DNA from: Erythrobacter aurantius
Lineage (GTDB): Bacteria > Pseudomonadota > Alphaproteobacteria > Sphingomonadales > Sphingomonadaceae
Length of the DNA stretch: 64,000 bases
Direction: 5' to 3'
NCBI RefSeq assembly: GCF_023823125.1
Contig: NZ_CP090949.1
Coordinates: 1-64,000, forward strand
Under the pieces are notes generated by a model, which had not been told where the DNA came from, did no database searches, and was given only the letters and a program-made list of their open reading frames with translations. The translations under genes were made by a program, and so were the position numbers. Shown in pieces: positions 52,775 to 62,187 of the stretch (positions are counted from its first letter, which is position 1; the number at the start of each line of letters is the position of its first letter).

Positions 52775-54210
52775 TGCCCATGCAGCGCCCACTCCCTCGC
52801 CTCGTCACCCTCTGCCTGTCGCTTTCCCTAGCGGCTTGCGTGGCAGGCCCTGCACCTGAAGTGGCGACACCGCCGCCAGTCTTGCCGGACGCGTTCTACT
52901 ATCAGCCTGACAGTTCGACAGGGGCGGCGCTTGATGCCCTGCTTCCTCGGAATGATCCCGCTTTTGCCAGCCTTTCGCAGGCTGCGATCTCGGGTGCGCC
53001 GAGCCTTGCCGAAGCTCTAGCCCGGATCGAAGCTGCTCGTGCCGGAGCGGCGCGCGCCGGAGCCGAACGCCTCCCGAACATATCGGCTCAGGGTACCGTC
53101 ACTGAAAACAGGATCAACACCGCGCAGTTCGGTCAGGCCGGCCAGCAGGGCTTCATTCCCGAGGTGCAGACATCCTATGGCGCCAACATCGTAGCCAGCT
53201 GGGATGCAGACATTTTCGGCAGGCTCAAGGCGCAGGAACGCGCAGCTCTTGCCCGGATAGATGCGGCCAATGCATCGGCGGCGGCTGTTCGCATTGCATT
53301 GATTTCCGAAGTGGCAGGCAGCGTGATCGACTGGCGTGTGTTGAATGCCCGCGCGGCGGCAATTCAGGACGATGTGCTGGCCGCGCGGCAATTGGCCGAT
53401 CTTGCGCGCAGCCGAGAAGATGCCGGGATCGCACCCGGATTTGACAGGGTTCGCGCCGAAGCGGCCGCAAGCGCTTCAAAGTCGCGCCTTGCCGCGCTTG
53501 AAAGCGAGAAAGTGCGGATTATCGGGCGACTCATTACCCTCACCGGGCTGAGTGGATCACAAGTCAACGCAGTCCTCGCGCAAGCCGGTGAACCAATGGA
53601 AACCGGGATGGCACCTGCTGCGCTTCCTTCCGATCTGTTGGCCAACCGTCCGGATGTGGTTGCCGCAGCCGCGCAACTCGCCGCCGCCGATGCAGAGCTT
53701 GCCGCAACTGCCCGCTCCCGCTTCCCCCGTCTCACCCTGTCTGCCGTGCTTGGATTGCTGGCATTCGATCCCGAGGATCTGTTTGACGATGATTCCTTCG
53801 TCAGCACGCTGACTGCGGGGATTGCCGGCCCCTTGCTGAACTTTGGCAGGATCGAAGCGGAAATCGACGGTGCGGCTGCGCAGAAGAAGATCGCGTTTCA
53901 GGCCTATCGCGGAGCGGTGTTTCAGGCGCTTGGTGATGCGGAGGCCGCCTATGGCCTGATCGCCGCAGCAGACCGTGAGGCCGCGCTTGCCACTGCCGAG
54001 CGTGATCAGTTGCAGCGCGCAGCCAGCCTTGCGAACGACCGGTTCCGTGCAGGGCTTGCGAGCTTGCTCGAAGTGCTCGAAGCGCGCCGTGCCGCAGATG
54101 CCAGCGGAGAGCGTGCGGCTGCCGCAATCGGAAGGGCGCAACGGGCGCGGGTGTTGTTGTGGCAATCGCTTGGCGGCGATGCGCCAGCGACAGAGCCAGA
54201 GGCAGGTTAA
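52771..54210 (+). CDS. NodT-family outer-membrane factor lipoprotein
   Basis: 479-residue TolC-like outer-membrane channel of the NodT/OprM type. A signal peptide ends in a lipobox (SLAACVAG), followed by two TolC repeats rich in alanine and leucine that form the helical tunnel and beta barrel. It completes the tripartite efflux operon. Its TAA stop shares TTAA with the stop of the convergent HupE gene (54207-54210). Confidence 0.92.
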   Translation: MMPMQRPLPRLVTLCLSLSLAACVAGPAPEVATPPPVLPDAFYYQPDSSTGAALDALLPRNDPAFASLSQAAISGAPSLAEALARIEAARAGAARAGAERLPNISAQGTVTENRINTAQFGQAGQQGFIPEVQTSYGANIVASWDADIFGRLKAQERAALARIDAANASAAAVRIALISEVAGSVIDWRVLNARAAAIQDDVLAARQLADLARSREDAGIAPGFDRVRAEAAASASKSRLAALESEKVRIIGRLITLTGLSGSQVNAVLAQAGEPMETGMAPAALPSDLLANRPDVVAAAAQLAAADAELAATARSRFPRLTLSAVLGLLAFDPEDLFDDDSFVSTLTAGIAGPLLNFGRIEAEIDGAAAQKKIAFQAYRGAVFQALGDAEAAYGLIAAADREAALATAERDQLQRAASLANDRFRAGLASLLEVLEARRAADASGERAAAAIGRAQRARVLLWQSLGGDAPATEPEAG

Positions 54211-55208
54211 CCGATCACCCGCTCGATCAGCCAGAAGCTGCCGATGGTGCCGATCGCATAAGTGGCGATCTTCAATGCAGGATTTTCCGCAACCGGCACG
54301 GTCCGGCGCATCAGTGCCAGCAGCGCGATTACTCCGGCGACGACCAGCAACTGCCCCGCTTCGACACCGAGGTTGAACGCCAGCAGCGCGGGCACCACTT
54401 CCCCTTGTGGCAAGCCAATATCGGCAAGCGCACCGGCAAAGCCGAAGCCGTGGAACAGGCCGAAGGCGAAAGCGACCACCCATGGGAAGCGCCGGGTGAA
54501 GGTGCGCCTTTCAGGATCGCGCAGCACAAGCGCAACTTCGACTGCGAGAAACACTATCGACAATGCGATGATGGCCTCGACCGGTCGGCTTGGAAGACCG
54601 GTGTAACCGAGGCTTGTCGCAACCAGAGTTATCGAATGGGCCACGGTAAAAGCGGTGGCGGCCTTCACCACCTCCCAAGGTGCGCGCACCAGCAACACCA
54701 AAGCGATCACAAACAGCAGGTGATCCCAGCCGAAAAGGATGTGCTCGGCTCCGATGACGAAATAGTCCCGCAACACCTGCCATGTGCCCGGTTGCGCGAG
54801 GATGGTCGCCGTCGGTGCATCGGAAGTAAGGCGGAAACTCTGCACTGGTCTTTCAAGGGGCACCAGCCGCGCAATCGCGTCAGAATTGCCGAGCAACTCG
54901 CTCAGGCCGAACGCCTCGCCAGCGAGATCGCCCTCGCAGCGGAGTTCCTGCCGCCCTTGCACTGTGAGCGCAGTGGCCCGTTGGGCGGGATCGCCTATCG
55001 GTTCGCAGGCTTCGGGGTAAACGGGAGAGGCGACAGGCAGTGCGCCCTGTCCGCGCGATACCGTCACTGGCAACTTCCACTCCATCACCCATCGGTCAGC
55101 CTCTCTCTCGACCATTTCGATGACGGCAGGGCGCAATTCATCCGCATTCAGGGGAATGGCGACGGCCGCAAAAAGGATCGCCAGCAAGGCTCGCAGAGCG
55201 TGTCTCAC
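54207..55208 (-). CDS. HupE/UreJ-type membrane protein
   Basis: 333-residue protein: signal peptide, a periplasmic domain of about 150 residues, then six to seven helices with the HupE/UreJ motifs (HILFGWDHLLFVIAL, FTVAHSITL, GLFHGFGFA, FNLGVEAGQ). This domain is linked to nickel or cobalt uptake in some systems, but this longer form is not proven to do so. The GTG at 55208 overlaps the stop of the upstream PPIase gene (GTGA). Last gene in a three-gene operon. Confidence 0.82.
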   Translation of the reverse strand: MRHALRALLAILFAAVAIPLNADELRPAVIEMVEREADRWVMEWKLPVTVSRGQGALPVASPVYPEACEPIGDPAQRATALTVQGRQELRCEGDLAGEAFGLSELLGNSDAIARLVPLERPVQSFRLTSDAPTATILAQPGTWQVLRDYFVIGAEHILFGWDHLLFVIALVLLVRAPWEVVKAATAFTVAHSITLVATSLGYTGLPSRPVEAIIALSIVFLAVEVALVLRDPERRTFTRRFPWVVAFAFGLFHGFGFAGALADIGLPQGEVVPALLAFNLGVEAGQLLVVAGVIALLALMRRTVPVAENPALKIATYAIGTIGSFWLIERVIG

Positions 55209-56002
55209 CTCGCAATGTCGACCCGGTAGGCGCTGCGAAGGATCTCGTAAGCACGCTGTTTGCGCTGCTCGATCTGGGCGTTGCGCCAATCGTTTTCGAC
55301 CCGGTCGCGCACTGTATCGAAATCAGCCGCAACGGGTTTGCGGCTTTGCAGGCGGACCAGGTGCCAGCCAAAGCCGGAAGGCACAGGCCCCTGCCATTGC
55401 GCGCCCTGATCCAGCGCCGCCAGCCCGCGTGCGAATTGCTCACCGAAACGAATCTGGATTTCGGCAAAACGTTCATTCTCGACGCGGCGCGGAAGGCTGA
55501 TCGGCTCGCCTGTCTCCTCACCACCGTTCGCACGCGACATGGCATTGCGGGCCGCCGCTTCGCTGGAGAAATAGGCCTGCTCGAAACTGACCAACAACGC
55601 ATCGGCATATCGACTGGCGTTTTCCTCGAAAAAGGCACGCAGTTCTGCCTCATCCGGATCCGCCACTTCGGCGGCGGCACTCGCGGACATGTCCATCTTT
55701 GCGACAAGCCGCTGGCGCACCACCGCATCGCCCTGATCCAGACCCAGTCGCAAGGCTTCGCGATAGAGCACTTCCTCGCGCACATATCGTTCTATCCGCG
55801 CGTCAAGCTCTGCGTCGGTCGGCGCGCGACCCATCACCCGCTCGAAGCCCAGAGCAAGCTGCGCTTTCTGATCCGCATCCACGCGGATCATGCGTGAAGC
55901 CGGATCAACGGGCATCCCGCCCCATGTGAGCGCGAGATAGACCAGCGCCCCGAGCCCGATGAAGTGGACCAGCGGTTCGCGGGCCCAGTCAGGTAGCTTC
56001 AC
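55205..56002 (-). CDS. Membrane-anchored PpiC-type peptidyl-prolyl isomerase
   Basis: 265-residue protein with one N-terminal helix (about 14-32) and a SurA/PrsA-like chaperone part followed by a parvulin-like domain (YFSSEAAARNAM, LPRRVEN, FGEQFARGLAALDQG, GPVPSGFGWHLVRL). Helps folding of exported proteins, possibly the DUF3604 lipoprotein encoded upstream. GTG start at 56002 overlaps the upstream stop; its own stop overlaps the HupE start. Longer frames upstream are artefacts. Confidence 0.8.
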   Translation of the reverse strand: MKLPDWAREPLVHFIGLGALVYLALTWGGMPVDPASRMIRVDADQKAQLALGFERVMGRAPTDAELDARIERYVREEVLYREALRLGLDQGDAVVRQRLVAKMDMSASAAAEVADPDEAELRAFFEENASRYADALLVSFEQAYFSSEAAARNAMSRANGGEETGEPISLPRRVENERFAEIQIRFGEQFARGLAALDQGAQWQGPVPSGFGWHLVRLQSRKPVAADFDTVRDRVENDWRNAQIEQRKQRAYEILRSAYRVDIAR

Positions 56003-57930
56003 GTTGCCCCCGCACCCTTGGGCTTGAGCCAGATCGGCGAGGTATAGGCACGCTCCTGCGCGACGGCATCTTCCAGCGCATCGCCCGTCAACTCGAAACC
56101 AAACCGCACCGCATCGAACAGCGTCCAGCGCGGTGTCGGGATCTCGATCACCCGCACATAATAGAACGCCCGCTGTCCAGCAGCATAATCGGGATCGGTC
56201 CAGGTGGTGCGCAATTCGGGAGCGCCGATGGTGTTGGTATAGGTCGCATCCGCCCTGTTGACGGTATCGCCCACCGGAGTCAGCCCGCGCGCGGTGCGGG
56301 GCCGCTTGTCCATGTCGCTCCACACGACATCATAGACCCGCTCCTGCATCGCGCCGCTGGCATCGACCCAGCCCTTTACCACCTGCGCCCGGTCCAGATT
56401 GGCACCGTCAGGGTCCTTCAGCGCGCTGATCAGGAACGTCGGTGCCGTGCCCGCATCGGTCAGTTCGCCTCCCATTGGCACACCGCGGGTGTAGCCGGCC
56501 CGCACCCAATCGCCATCCCAGTCGCTCGCTGAAAAATCGAAGCCGCCGAATACCCGCACACTCATGCGCGGGCCGGTGGTGGCGTAAACTTCACGCCGCT
56601 TGAAGGCATCGAAGATTTCCGCACGGGTGTTGCCGCGCGCCCAGGCGGCGGCATAGCCCCCGGCGAGATAATGCCAGCCGAACCGCCCCTCACGCGTGCC
56701 GAGGTTCTGCGGCTCCATCGCCCTGCCCTGATTGGCGGGTTCGTTGCCTGTGTGTTTACCGAAAAAGTTGTCTTCGTCTCCGGAAGCCAGCGCCGTGTGG
56801 CTGTCTGTCGACCCGATCATGCCGAACGCATAGGGGTTCACACCCAGTTGCTGTTCCAGCGAGAGCCCACGCAACAGCGCAGAGCGGGCGTATGAACCGG
56901 CATACATGTCAGGAGTGCTGCGAAGGGTAAGCGGGAGGTTGCCCAGTTCCCACCCTTTGACGCCGAAACCGGCCATTTCGTCATTGGGAGAAAGGAAGGG
57001 ATGGGTTTCCCCGTCGCCCTTGATCTGGGTGACTTCGACCACCGGCTCCGCCTTGGCCCGCCTTGCGGCGTATTCTGACGTCATCGGCGAACCGTCGGGC
57101 ATAGTCATTTCGAACATCAACCCGTTCGAAAGATTGCCGTTGTGCGGAATCGCCAGGACATTGCCGCCGGTCTCCTTTTCATAGGAGGCCATGTATTCCC
57201 ACAGCTGCTGCACATCCGCGTCAATCCCGCCGAACGGCAGGATTTTGCGGGTCTTGTCGCTGCCATCGCGAAACATCACGACGCGGTGCAGGTTGTTGCC
57301 GTCCGGCATTAGCGTCCATTCGAAGCCTGCAAAGGCGGTAAAGACACCGGGCTCATTGTAGCGATCGAGCAGGCCAATCTGGGTGTTCCAGATGTCTTCC
57401 GTCCCTTCCCGCGCCTGTTCGGGATCGCTGAAGGATTCGGGCAAAGTTCCGTTAGCGGCCGCCGTGATCAGTTCGGCAATAGCTTGCTGCGATCCTTCTG
57501 GCCCTTCGTGCATCAGGTCATACCAGCGCAGCACGGTTTCGTCGCCGATCACCCAATCGACGTACCAGCGCGGCGCGTCATACAGCCTGCGGGTTGCACC
57601 AAGCCCGTCGGAATGGTCTGCGATGACGAGGAAATCGAGCGGTCTGGAAAGCCGGGCCTTCGCCCCCGTAGTGGCGGTGACTTCCTCACCCCGAGCAAAC
57701 CGCAGCGCATCCTCCGGCCCCAGCCTCACGCCAAATCCGAAAGCGTCGATCGAATTGTCGGTGTGGAGGTGCGTGTCGCCCCAATAGGGACGATCGGGAA
57801 ACTCGGCGAGTTCGATCGTATTTTCGCCATCACCGGTTTGAGCCGGATCCAGCGCCGCATCGCCGCTGCATCCTGCTACCGCAATCGTCATCAGGCTTGC
57901 CGCAGCGAGCCCAACCCATGACTTGTGCAT
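55999..57930 (-). CDS. DUF3604 family lipoprotein with PHP-like metal motifs
   Basis: 643-residue protein with a signal peptide and lipobox (VAGCSGD). The domain begins YWGDTHLHTDNS, a PHP-type HxH metal motif, and continues LVIADHSDGLG and IGSTDSHTAL, more metal-ligand-like sites. DUF3604 proteins are predicted periplasmic metal-dependent hydrolases of unknown substrate. It heads a translationally coupled operon with the PPIase and HupE-like genes, suggesting maturation and possibly metal supply of this enzyme. Confidence 0.85.
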   Translation of the reverse strand: MHKSWVGLAAASLMTIAVAGCSGDAALDPAQTGDGENTIELAEFPDRPYWGDTHLHTDNSIDAFGFGVRLGPEDALRFARGEEVTATTGAKARLSRPLDFLVIADHSDGLGATRRLYDAPRWYVDWVIGDETVLRWYDLMHEGPEGSQQAIAELITAAANGTLPESFSDPEQAREGTEDIWNTQIGLLDRYNEPGVFTAFAGFEWTLMPDGNNLHRVVMFRDGSDKTRKILPFGGIDADVQQLWEYMASYEKETGGNVLAIPHNGNLSNGLMFEMTMPDGSPMTSEYAARRAKAEPVVEVTQIKGDGETHPFLSPNDEMAGFGVKGWELGNLPLTLRSTPDMYAGSYARSALLRGLSLEQQLGVNPYAFGMIGSTDSHTALASGDEDNFFGKHTGNEPANQGRAMEPQNLGTREGRFGWHYLAGGYAAAWARGNTRAEIFDAFKRREVYATTGPRMSVRVFGGFDFSASDWDGDWVRAGYTRGVPMGGELTDAGTAPTFLISALKDPDGANLDRAQVVKGWVDASGAMQERVYDVVWSDMDKRPRTARGLTPVGDTVNRADATYTNTIGAPELRTTWTDPDYAAGQRAFYYVRVIEIPTPRWTLFDAVRFGFELTGDALEDAVAQERAYTSPIWLKPKGAGAT

Positions 57931-57990
57931 GGATTCCCTCCCTATTTCTCCCGAGCCCGAATGTGCGCGGGCTTGGCCCGGTTCGTCAAG

Positions 57991-58440
57991 CTAACCCTTG
58001 CGCTGAAGCAAGGCAGAACGTTCGCAGCGGCACACCACCTCGTCACGCTGATTGAGCAGTTCGTGCGTGAAGGTGACGATCCCGGCATCGGGGCGCGAAT
58101 TGCTGGCACGCAATTCCTTGACCACGCTGCGCGCATGCAAGGTATCGCCGATAAACACCGGCTTGGGCGTCACCACCTTGTCAAACCCCAGGTTCGCCAC
58201 CAGCGTACCCAGCGTCGTGTCCCCCACCGACAGCCCCACAAGCAGAGCGAAGGTGAAAGTCGAATTGACGAGGATCTGGCCAAACCCGCTTGCCTTTGCC
58301 GCCTCCACATCAAGGTGCAGAGGCTGCGGGTTGTGTGTCATCGTGGAGAACAGCAGATTATCCGTCTCCGTAACGGTGCGGCGGATTTCGTGCTCGATCG
58401 CATCGCCGACCTGCCATTCGTCAAAATACCGGCCTGCCAT
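57991..58440 (-). CDS. MaoC-family dehydratase
   Basis: 149-residue hot-dog-fold (R)-hydratase: [29 protein letters not shown] with the catalytic D-x4-H-type block, and a [17 protein letters not shown] motif. It probably hydrates an enoyl-CoA. It follows the CaiB/BaiF gene by 3 bases and likely shares its pathway, for example degradation of branched or sterol-like acyl-CoAs or C5 metabolism. Confidence 0.92.
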   Translation of the reverse strand: MAGRYFDEWQVGDAIEHEIRRTVTETDNLLFSTMTHNPQPLHLDVEAAKASGFGQILVNSTFTFALLVGLSVGDTTLGTLVANLGFDKVVTPKPVFIGDTLHARSVVKELRASNSRPDAGIVTFTHELLNQRDEVVCRCERSALLQRKG

Positions 58441-58443
58441 CGT

Positions 58444-59523
58444 TCAATCCTTCGACCAGCCGGCGACGATTTCAGCACCATCATTCCGGCTCGACCGCAC
58501 AGATCCCGGCGTGCGGCTGAACCGCGGAGCAGGGGCTGTGTGCCATGCGCCATCATGCTCGACATAGGCACCGCGCGCTTTCATGTGCGGGTGCTCGCGT
58601 GCTTCGTCCAATGTCAGCACAGGGGCAAAACAAGCGTCGCTGCCTTCCAGCAGTTCGACCCATTCGGCCTGCGGACGTGTCTTGAACAAGGCAGCGAGCT
58701 GTTCGGCATATTCGTCCCAGTTTGCAGGGTTCATCTGCGCCTGTGCCAATTCGGCGGGCGCGCCAGACTTGGCCAGCAGTTCGGCATAGAATTGCGGCTC
58801 GATCGCACCAACCGACACCTCCTTGCCATCGGCGCATTCGAAACAGCGATAGAAATGCGCCGCTCCGCCCAGCATGCCCTTGCCGCGCTCGGTCGAAAGG
58901 AACGGCTTGTCGCGTACGCCGAAGAAGAAGCTCATCAGGCTGGTCGCGCCATCGACGATGGCCGCATCCACCACCTGACCCGTGCCCGATTGCGACCGCT
59001 CATACAGCGCGGCCATGATGCCGAAGGCGCAATACATCGAACCGCCGCCGAAATCGCCGACCAGATTCTGCGGCGGTGTCGCGGTTTCGCCAGCCTTGCC
59101 GACTGCGGCAAGCGCACCGGTGATCGCGATGTAGTTGATGTCGTGGCCCGCCGCATGGGCAAGTGGCCCGTCCTGTCCCCACCCCGTCATGCGGGCGTAG
59201 ACGAGACGCGGGTTGAGCGCGAGCAGTTCGTCAGGCCCAAGCCCGAGACGCTCCATAACGCCTGGCCTGAAACCTTCGATCAACACGTCGGCCTTGACCG
59301 CAGCGTCAAGGCAAAATGCCTTGCCTTCATCGCTTTTGAGATCGACTTCGGCGCGGTGCCGCGCACGCTCGACCACGGGATTCGAAACACCGCTGCCGGG
59401 GCGATCGATGCGTACCACGTCGGCGCCCAGATCAGCCAAGAGCATGGCCACATGCGGGCCCGGTCCGATCCCTGAAAACTCGATCACCTTGAGCCCTGCA
59501 AGCGGGCCGGATTTCTCACTCAT
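58444..59523 (-). CDS. CaiB/BaiF-family CoA-transferase or acyl-CoA racemase
   Basis: 359-residue class III CoA-transferase: begins GPLAGLKVIEFSGIGPGPHVAMLLADLGADVVRI, contains GFRPGVMERLGLGPD and MTGWGQDGPLA with D at the catalytic block (HDINY), close to alpha-methylacyl-CoA racemase. It probably epimerises 2-methylacyl-CoA or transfers CoA. Operon with the MaoC hydratase downstream. Confidence 0.9.
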   Translation of the reverse strand: MSEKSGPLAGLKVIEFSGIGPGPHVAMLLADLGADVVRIDRPGSGVSNPVVERARHRAEVDLKSDEGKAFCLDAAVKADVLIEGFRPGVMERLGLGPDELLALNPRLVYARMTGWGQDGPLAHAAGHDINYIAITGALAAVGKAGETATPPQNLVGDFGGGSMYCAFGIMAALYERSQSGTGQVVDAAIVDGATSLMSFFFGVRDKPFLSTERGKGMLGGAAHFYRCFECADGKEVSVGAIEPQFYAELLAKSGAPAELAQAQMNPANWDEYAEQLAALFKTRPQAEWVELLEGSDACFAPVLTLDEAREHPHMKARGAYVEHDGAWHTAPAPRFSRTPGSVRSSRNDGAEIVAGWSKD

Positions 59524-59661
59524 TACCTGACTCTCCCTTTGCCGCCTCTGTGCCGCCGCATCCGGCCAAGGGCAAGAGGTTCACCGGCGCAATTGACACT
59601 TCGCGGACAGCAGCAATAGAGGCTGGGTCGCGAACCATCCGGCAAAGGACCTCGACCCGAT

Positions 59662-60120
59662 ATGACAAAACCCCGGCGCAAAGTGCTCGCTGTCGCATCG
59701 GGCGGCGGGCATTGGGAGCAGTTGATGCTGCTTCGCCCGACGCTGGAGGAATATGACGTGCGCTTTGCCACAACCGAAGCAGAGATCGCCCGCCAGCGCG
59801 GGATTACTGATGTCGACACTCTGCCGGATTGCAACCAGAACCGCCCGATCCGATCCGCTCTTTGCGGCATTGTCGCGCTGTGGGTGGTGCTGAAACATCG
59901 CCCGCATGTGGTTCTCTCCACCGGTGCCGCCCCGGGCTTCTTCTGCCTTATGGCTGGCCGGTTGATAGGCGCGCGCACATTGTGGATCGACAGCGTGGCC
60001 AATGGCGAACAGCTTTCAATGTGCGGCAGGCTTTCGCGCAGCCTTGCGCATGAATGCCTGACGCAGTGGCCCGATCTGGCCGAAGACCCAAAGGTCAAAT
60101 ATCGTGGAGCTGTGCTGTGA
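59662..60120 (+). CDS. Alg14/PssD-like glycosyltransferase subunit
   Basis: 152-residue protein with GGGHWEQL near the N terminus and a C-terminal Rossmann-like half (GAAPGFFCLMAG). It resembles Alg14/PssD, the membrane-anchoring half of a two-subunit GT-28 glycosyltransferase for lipid-linked sugars. Its stop overlaps the GTG start of the partner by GTGA. Confidence 0.85.
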   Translation: MTKPRRKVLAVASGGGHWEQLMLLRPTLEEYDVRFATTEAEIARQRGITDVDTLPDCNQNRPIRSALCGIVALWVVLKHRPHVVLSTGAAPGFFCLMAGRLIGARTLWIDSVANGEQLSMCGRLSRSLAHECLTQWPDLAEDPKVKYRGAVL

Positions 60121-60599
60121 TCCTTGTCACCGTAGGCATGCAGCTGGGTTTTGATCGCCTGATCCGCGCGATGGACGAACTGGCGCCTTCGCTGGGGATG
60201 GAAGTGATCGCACAGACCGGCAAGGGCAACTACTCCCCTGTCAACATGACCGCGCGTGAAAAGATCGGCCCAGGTGATTTCGAAGAGCTGATACAGCGCA
60301 GCCGGCTGATCGTCAGCCACGCCGGGATCGGGACGATCCTGACGGCGCAGCGATTCTCGACACCAATCATCCTATTCCCACGCCGATTCGATCATGGCGA
60401 GCACCGCAACGATCATCAGGTTGCAACTGTCCGCAATCTCGAAGGGCGGTCGGGCCTGCTTGTTGCGATGGAACAAAGCGATCTTGCCGAACGGATCGCC
60501 GAAGGTCTTGCCATGGCCGAAACGCGGCCAGAAGTGTCTGCGACCGCGCGGCAACTGCGCGGAGCGATCGGCCGATTCATCGAAGGCGGTCAGATCTGA
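60117..60599 (+). CDS. Alg13/PssE-like glycosyltransferase subunit
   Basis: 160-residue catalytic partner: VTVGMQLGFDRLI, the LIVSHAGIGTI UDP-sugar-binding motif and a FPRRFDHGEHRNDHQ block. With the Alg14-like protein it would transfer a sugar from UDP to a lipid carrier early in exopolysaccharide synthesis. GTG start at 60117 couples it to the upstream gene. Confidence 0.85.
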   Translation: MILVTVGMQLGFDRLIRAMDELAPSLGMEVIAQTGKGNYSPVNMTAREKIGPGDFEELIQRSRLIVSHAGIGTILTAQRFSTPIILFPRRFDHGEHRNDHQVATVRNLEGRSGLLVAMEQSDLAERIAEGLAMAETRPEVSATARQLRGAIGRFIEGGQI

Positions 60600-60621
60600 T
60601 GCCGGGTATCTGCCTTACCGG

Positions 60622-61179
60622 CTAGCGGCGGGATGCTATCCGCCCCTTGAGCAAAAGGGTGTAATAGACCGCGGCTCCCAGCACGACGGCACTCGCGCCC
60701 AGATCGCCGGTCCAGTTCAGCTTCAAGGGTCCATACAGAAGCGTGTCCATCGCATGGAGAGAGATTGATCGCATGGCGATGACCGCGACCATAACGCCGC
60801 AACTTGCGATCGCGACGGCCACGGCAATGTTGCGACGCCCGGACATGCGCCTTGAGACATGGTAGGCCGTGTAAAGCCCGAGAGCTGCAAACAGTGCCAG
60901 AACGATGGCTATGATCACGCCCTGATAGCTGCGCCGACCCTCGCGCAGATCCTGCAGCTGCAACCATTCCCGAAGGTCAGCTCGCAAGGCCTCCTCGACA
61001 TTGAAGATCCTCGAGACGATCAGCACCAGAAAAAAAACGGCAACCGCGGCCCAACTGGCCACCTGCCAACCATGCTGGCGCTGCACCTGACCTGTGCGAC
61101 AGGCAAGCAGGCTGGCCGCGAGTACAAGCGCGTAAAATGCGGCCGCGATCAGGCTGAGGGTTGATGGCCCGTCTTGCAT
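60622..61179 (-). CDS. Hypothetical multi-pass membrane protein
   Basis: 185-residue protein starting MQDGPSTLSLIAAAFYAL with about five predicted helices and short loops; not recognised. It is on the opposite strand inside the polysaccharide gene group, which suggests a related role, but nothing in the sequence shows it. Frames with longer N-termini lack any support. Confidence 0.6.
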   Translation of the reverse strand: MQDGPSTLSLIAAAFYALVLAASLLACRTGQVQRQHGWQVASWAAVAVFFLVLIVSRIFNVEEALRADLREWLQLQDLREGRRSYQGVIIAIVLALFAALGLYTAYHVSRRMSGRRNIAVAVAIASCGVMVAVIAMRSISLHAMDTLLYGPLKLNWTGDLGASAVVLGAAVYYTLLLKGRIASRR

Positions 61180-61460
61180 TCGGTGTTCGCCTCCGGAAAT
61201 AGTCACTCTGACATCTTCGGTCCGTTTGAAACCTTGGTTGCCATCCTTCAACCCGCTTTTGCCGTCCCTCAGCATCTTTGTCGGATGGGAGAGCCGTATG
61301 GAGTTGCCCAAGCCTTGCTGCATTGCGGCATCTGCGTCTCATATCGAAACAATAGCTACAGCTACGACTCCCGACAGGGGCCGGAAGGCGGTTGCACATC
61401 AGGGAACCCCGGTCTAAGGAAAACCTCTTAGCGACGGGGGACCAAGTGGCCTTGAAATCT
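61180..61460. other. Promoter region of the export genes, no gene seen
   Basis: About 280 bases between divergent starts. It presumably holds promoters for the membrane protein gene and for the Wza-like gene. No RNA gene or strong dyad was recognised. Confidence 0.4.
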
Positions 61461-62183
61461 ATGAACAGCAAACGTCTTGGCGTGGCTCTGCTCGCCAGTG
61501 CCATCACTCTTTCGGGATGTGCTTCGACACCGGAACCGGTTATCGGCGCAGCGGCTAGCCAGGCTCGCACTGATCTTGGACAGGTCAATTATTCGCAGTC
61601 GAGGGCGACGACCTACATGCTTCGCCCTTCGGACAAGATCTCGGTCAATGTCTTCCGTGAGCCGGAACTGTCGATCGAGAATGTCCGGCTTGGCGTCGAT
61701 GGCGAAGTGTCTCTGCCGATGCTCGGCTCGATCCCGGCTGCCGGAATGACGACCAAGCAGCTGGAGCAAGACGTATCTCGCCGCCTGCTCGCCGCGGGTC
61801 TGCGCACACCGATGGTGAGTGTGAACATCGCCGAATACGCGTCGCACCTCGTGACCGTCGAAGGTGCCGTGGAAGATCCCGGCGTCTATGCATTTCAGCC
61901 GGGTGCGCGCCTTTCGTCCGCGATTGCTCTGGCTGACGGCCCGACAAATGTCGCCAAGCGCCAGCAAGTCGCGGTGTTCCGCGAAAGCCCGCAGGGCATC
62001 ATGATCGCCAAATTCGATTACCAGCAGGTCAGCCAAGGTACGATGCTTGATCCTGTACTCCAGCCGGGCGATCGGGTGGTGATGGGAACCGACGGTCTGT
62101 CCGTATTCTACCAGAACCTGCTTCAAGCCCTGCCTGCCTTCGGCATCTTCGGGGTTGCAGCGATAAACAACAGTAACAACTGA
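61461..62183 (+). CDS. Polysaccharide export lipoprotein (Wza/GumB type)
   Basis: 240-residue outer-membrane lipoprotein for exopolysaccharide export. Signal peptide with lipobox LSGC, a Poly_export (PES) domain starting YMLRPSDKISVNVFREPEL and one SLBB region (VTVEGAVEDPGVYAF). It lacks the long C-terminal helix and multiple SLBB repeats of E. coli Wza, like GumB. The Wzc-like kinase gene follows 4 bases later. Confidence 0.9.
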   Translation: MNSKRLGVALLASAITLSGCASTPEPVIGAAASQARTDLGQVNYSQSRATTYMLRPSDKISVNVFREPELSIENVRLGVDGEVSLPMLGSIPAAGMTTKQLEQDVSRRLLAAGLRTPMVSVNIAEYASHLVTVEGAVEDPGVYAFQPGARLSSAIALADGPTNVAKRQQVAVFRESPQGIMIAKFDYQQVSQGTMLDPVLQPGDRVVMGTDGLSVFYQNLLQALPAFGIFGVAAINNSNN

Positions 62184-62187
62184 ACCA

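Noticed and set aside
57925..59475. 516-codon forward frame over the MaoC and CaiB genes
   Set aside because: Antisense to two clear genes; composition rich in R, H and A with no domain.
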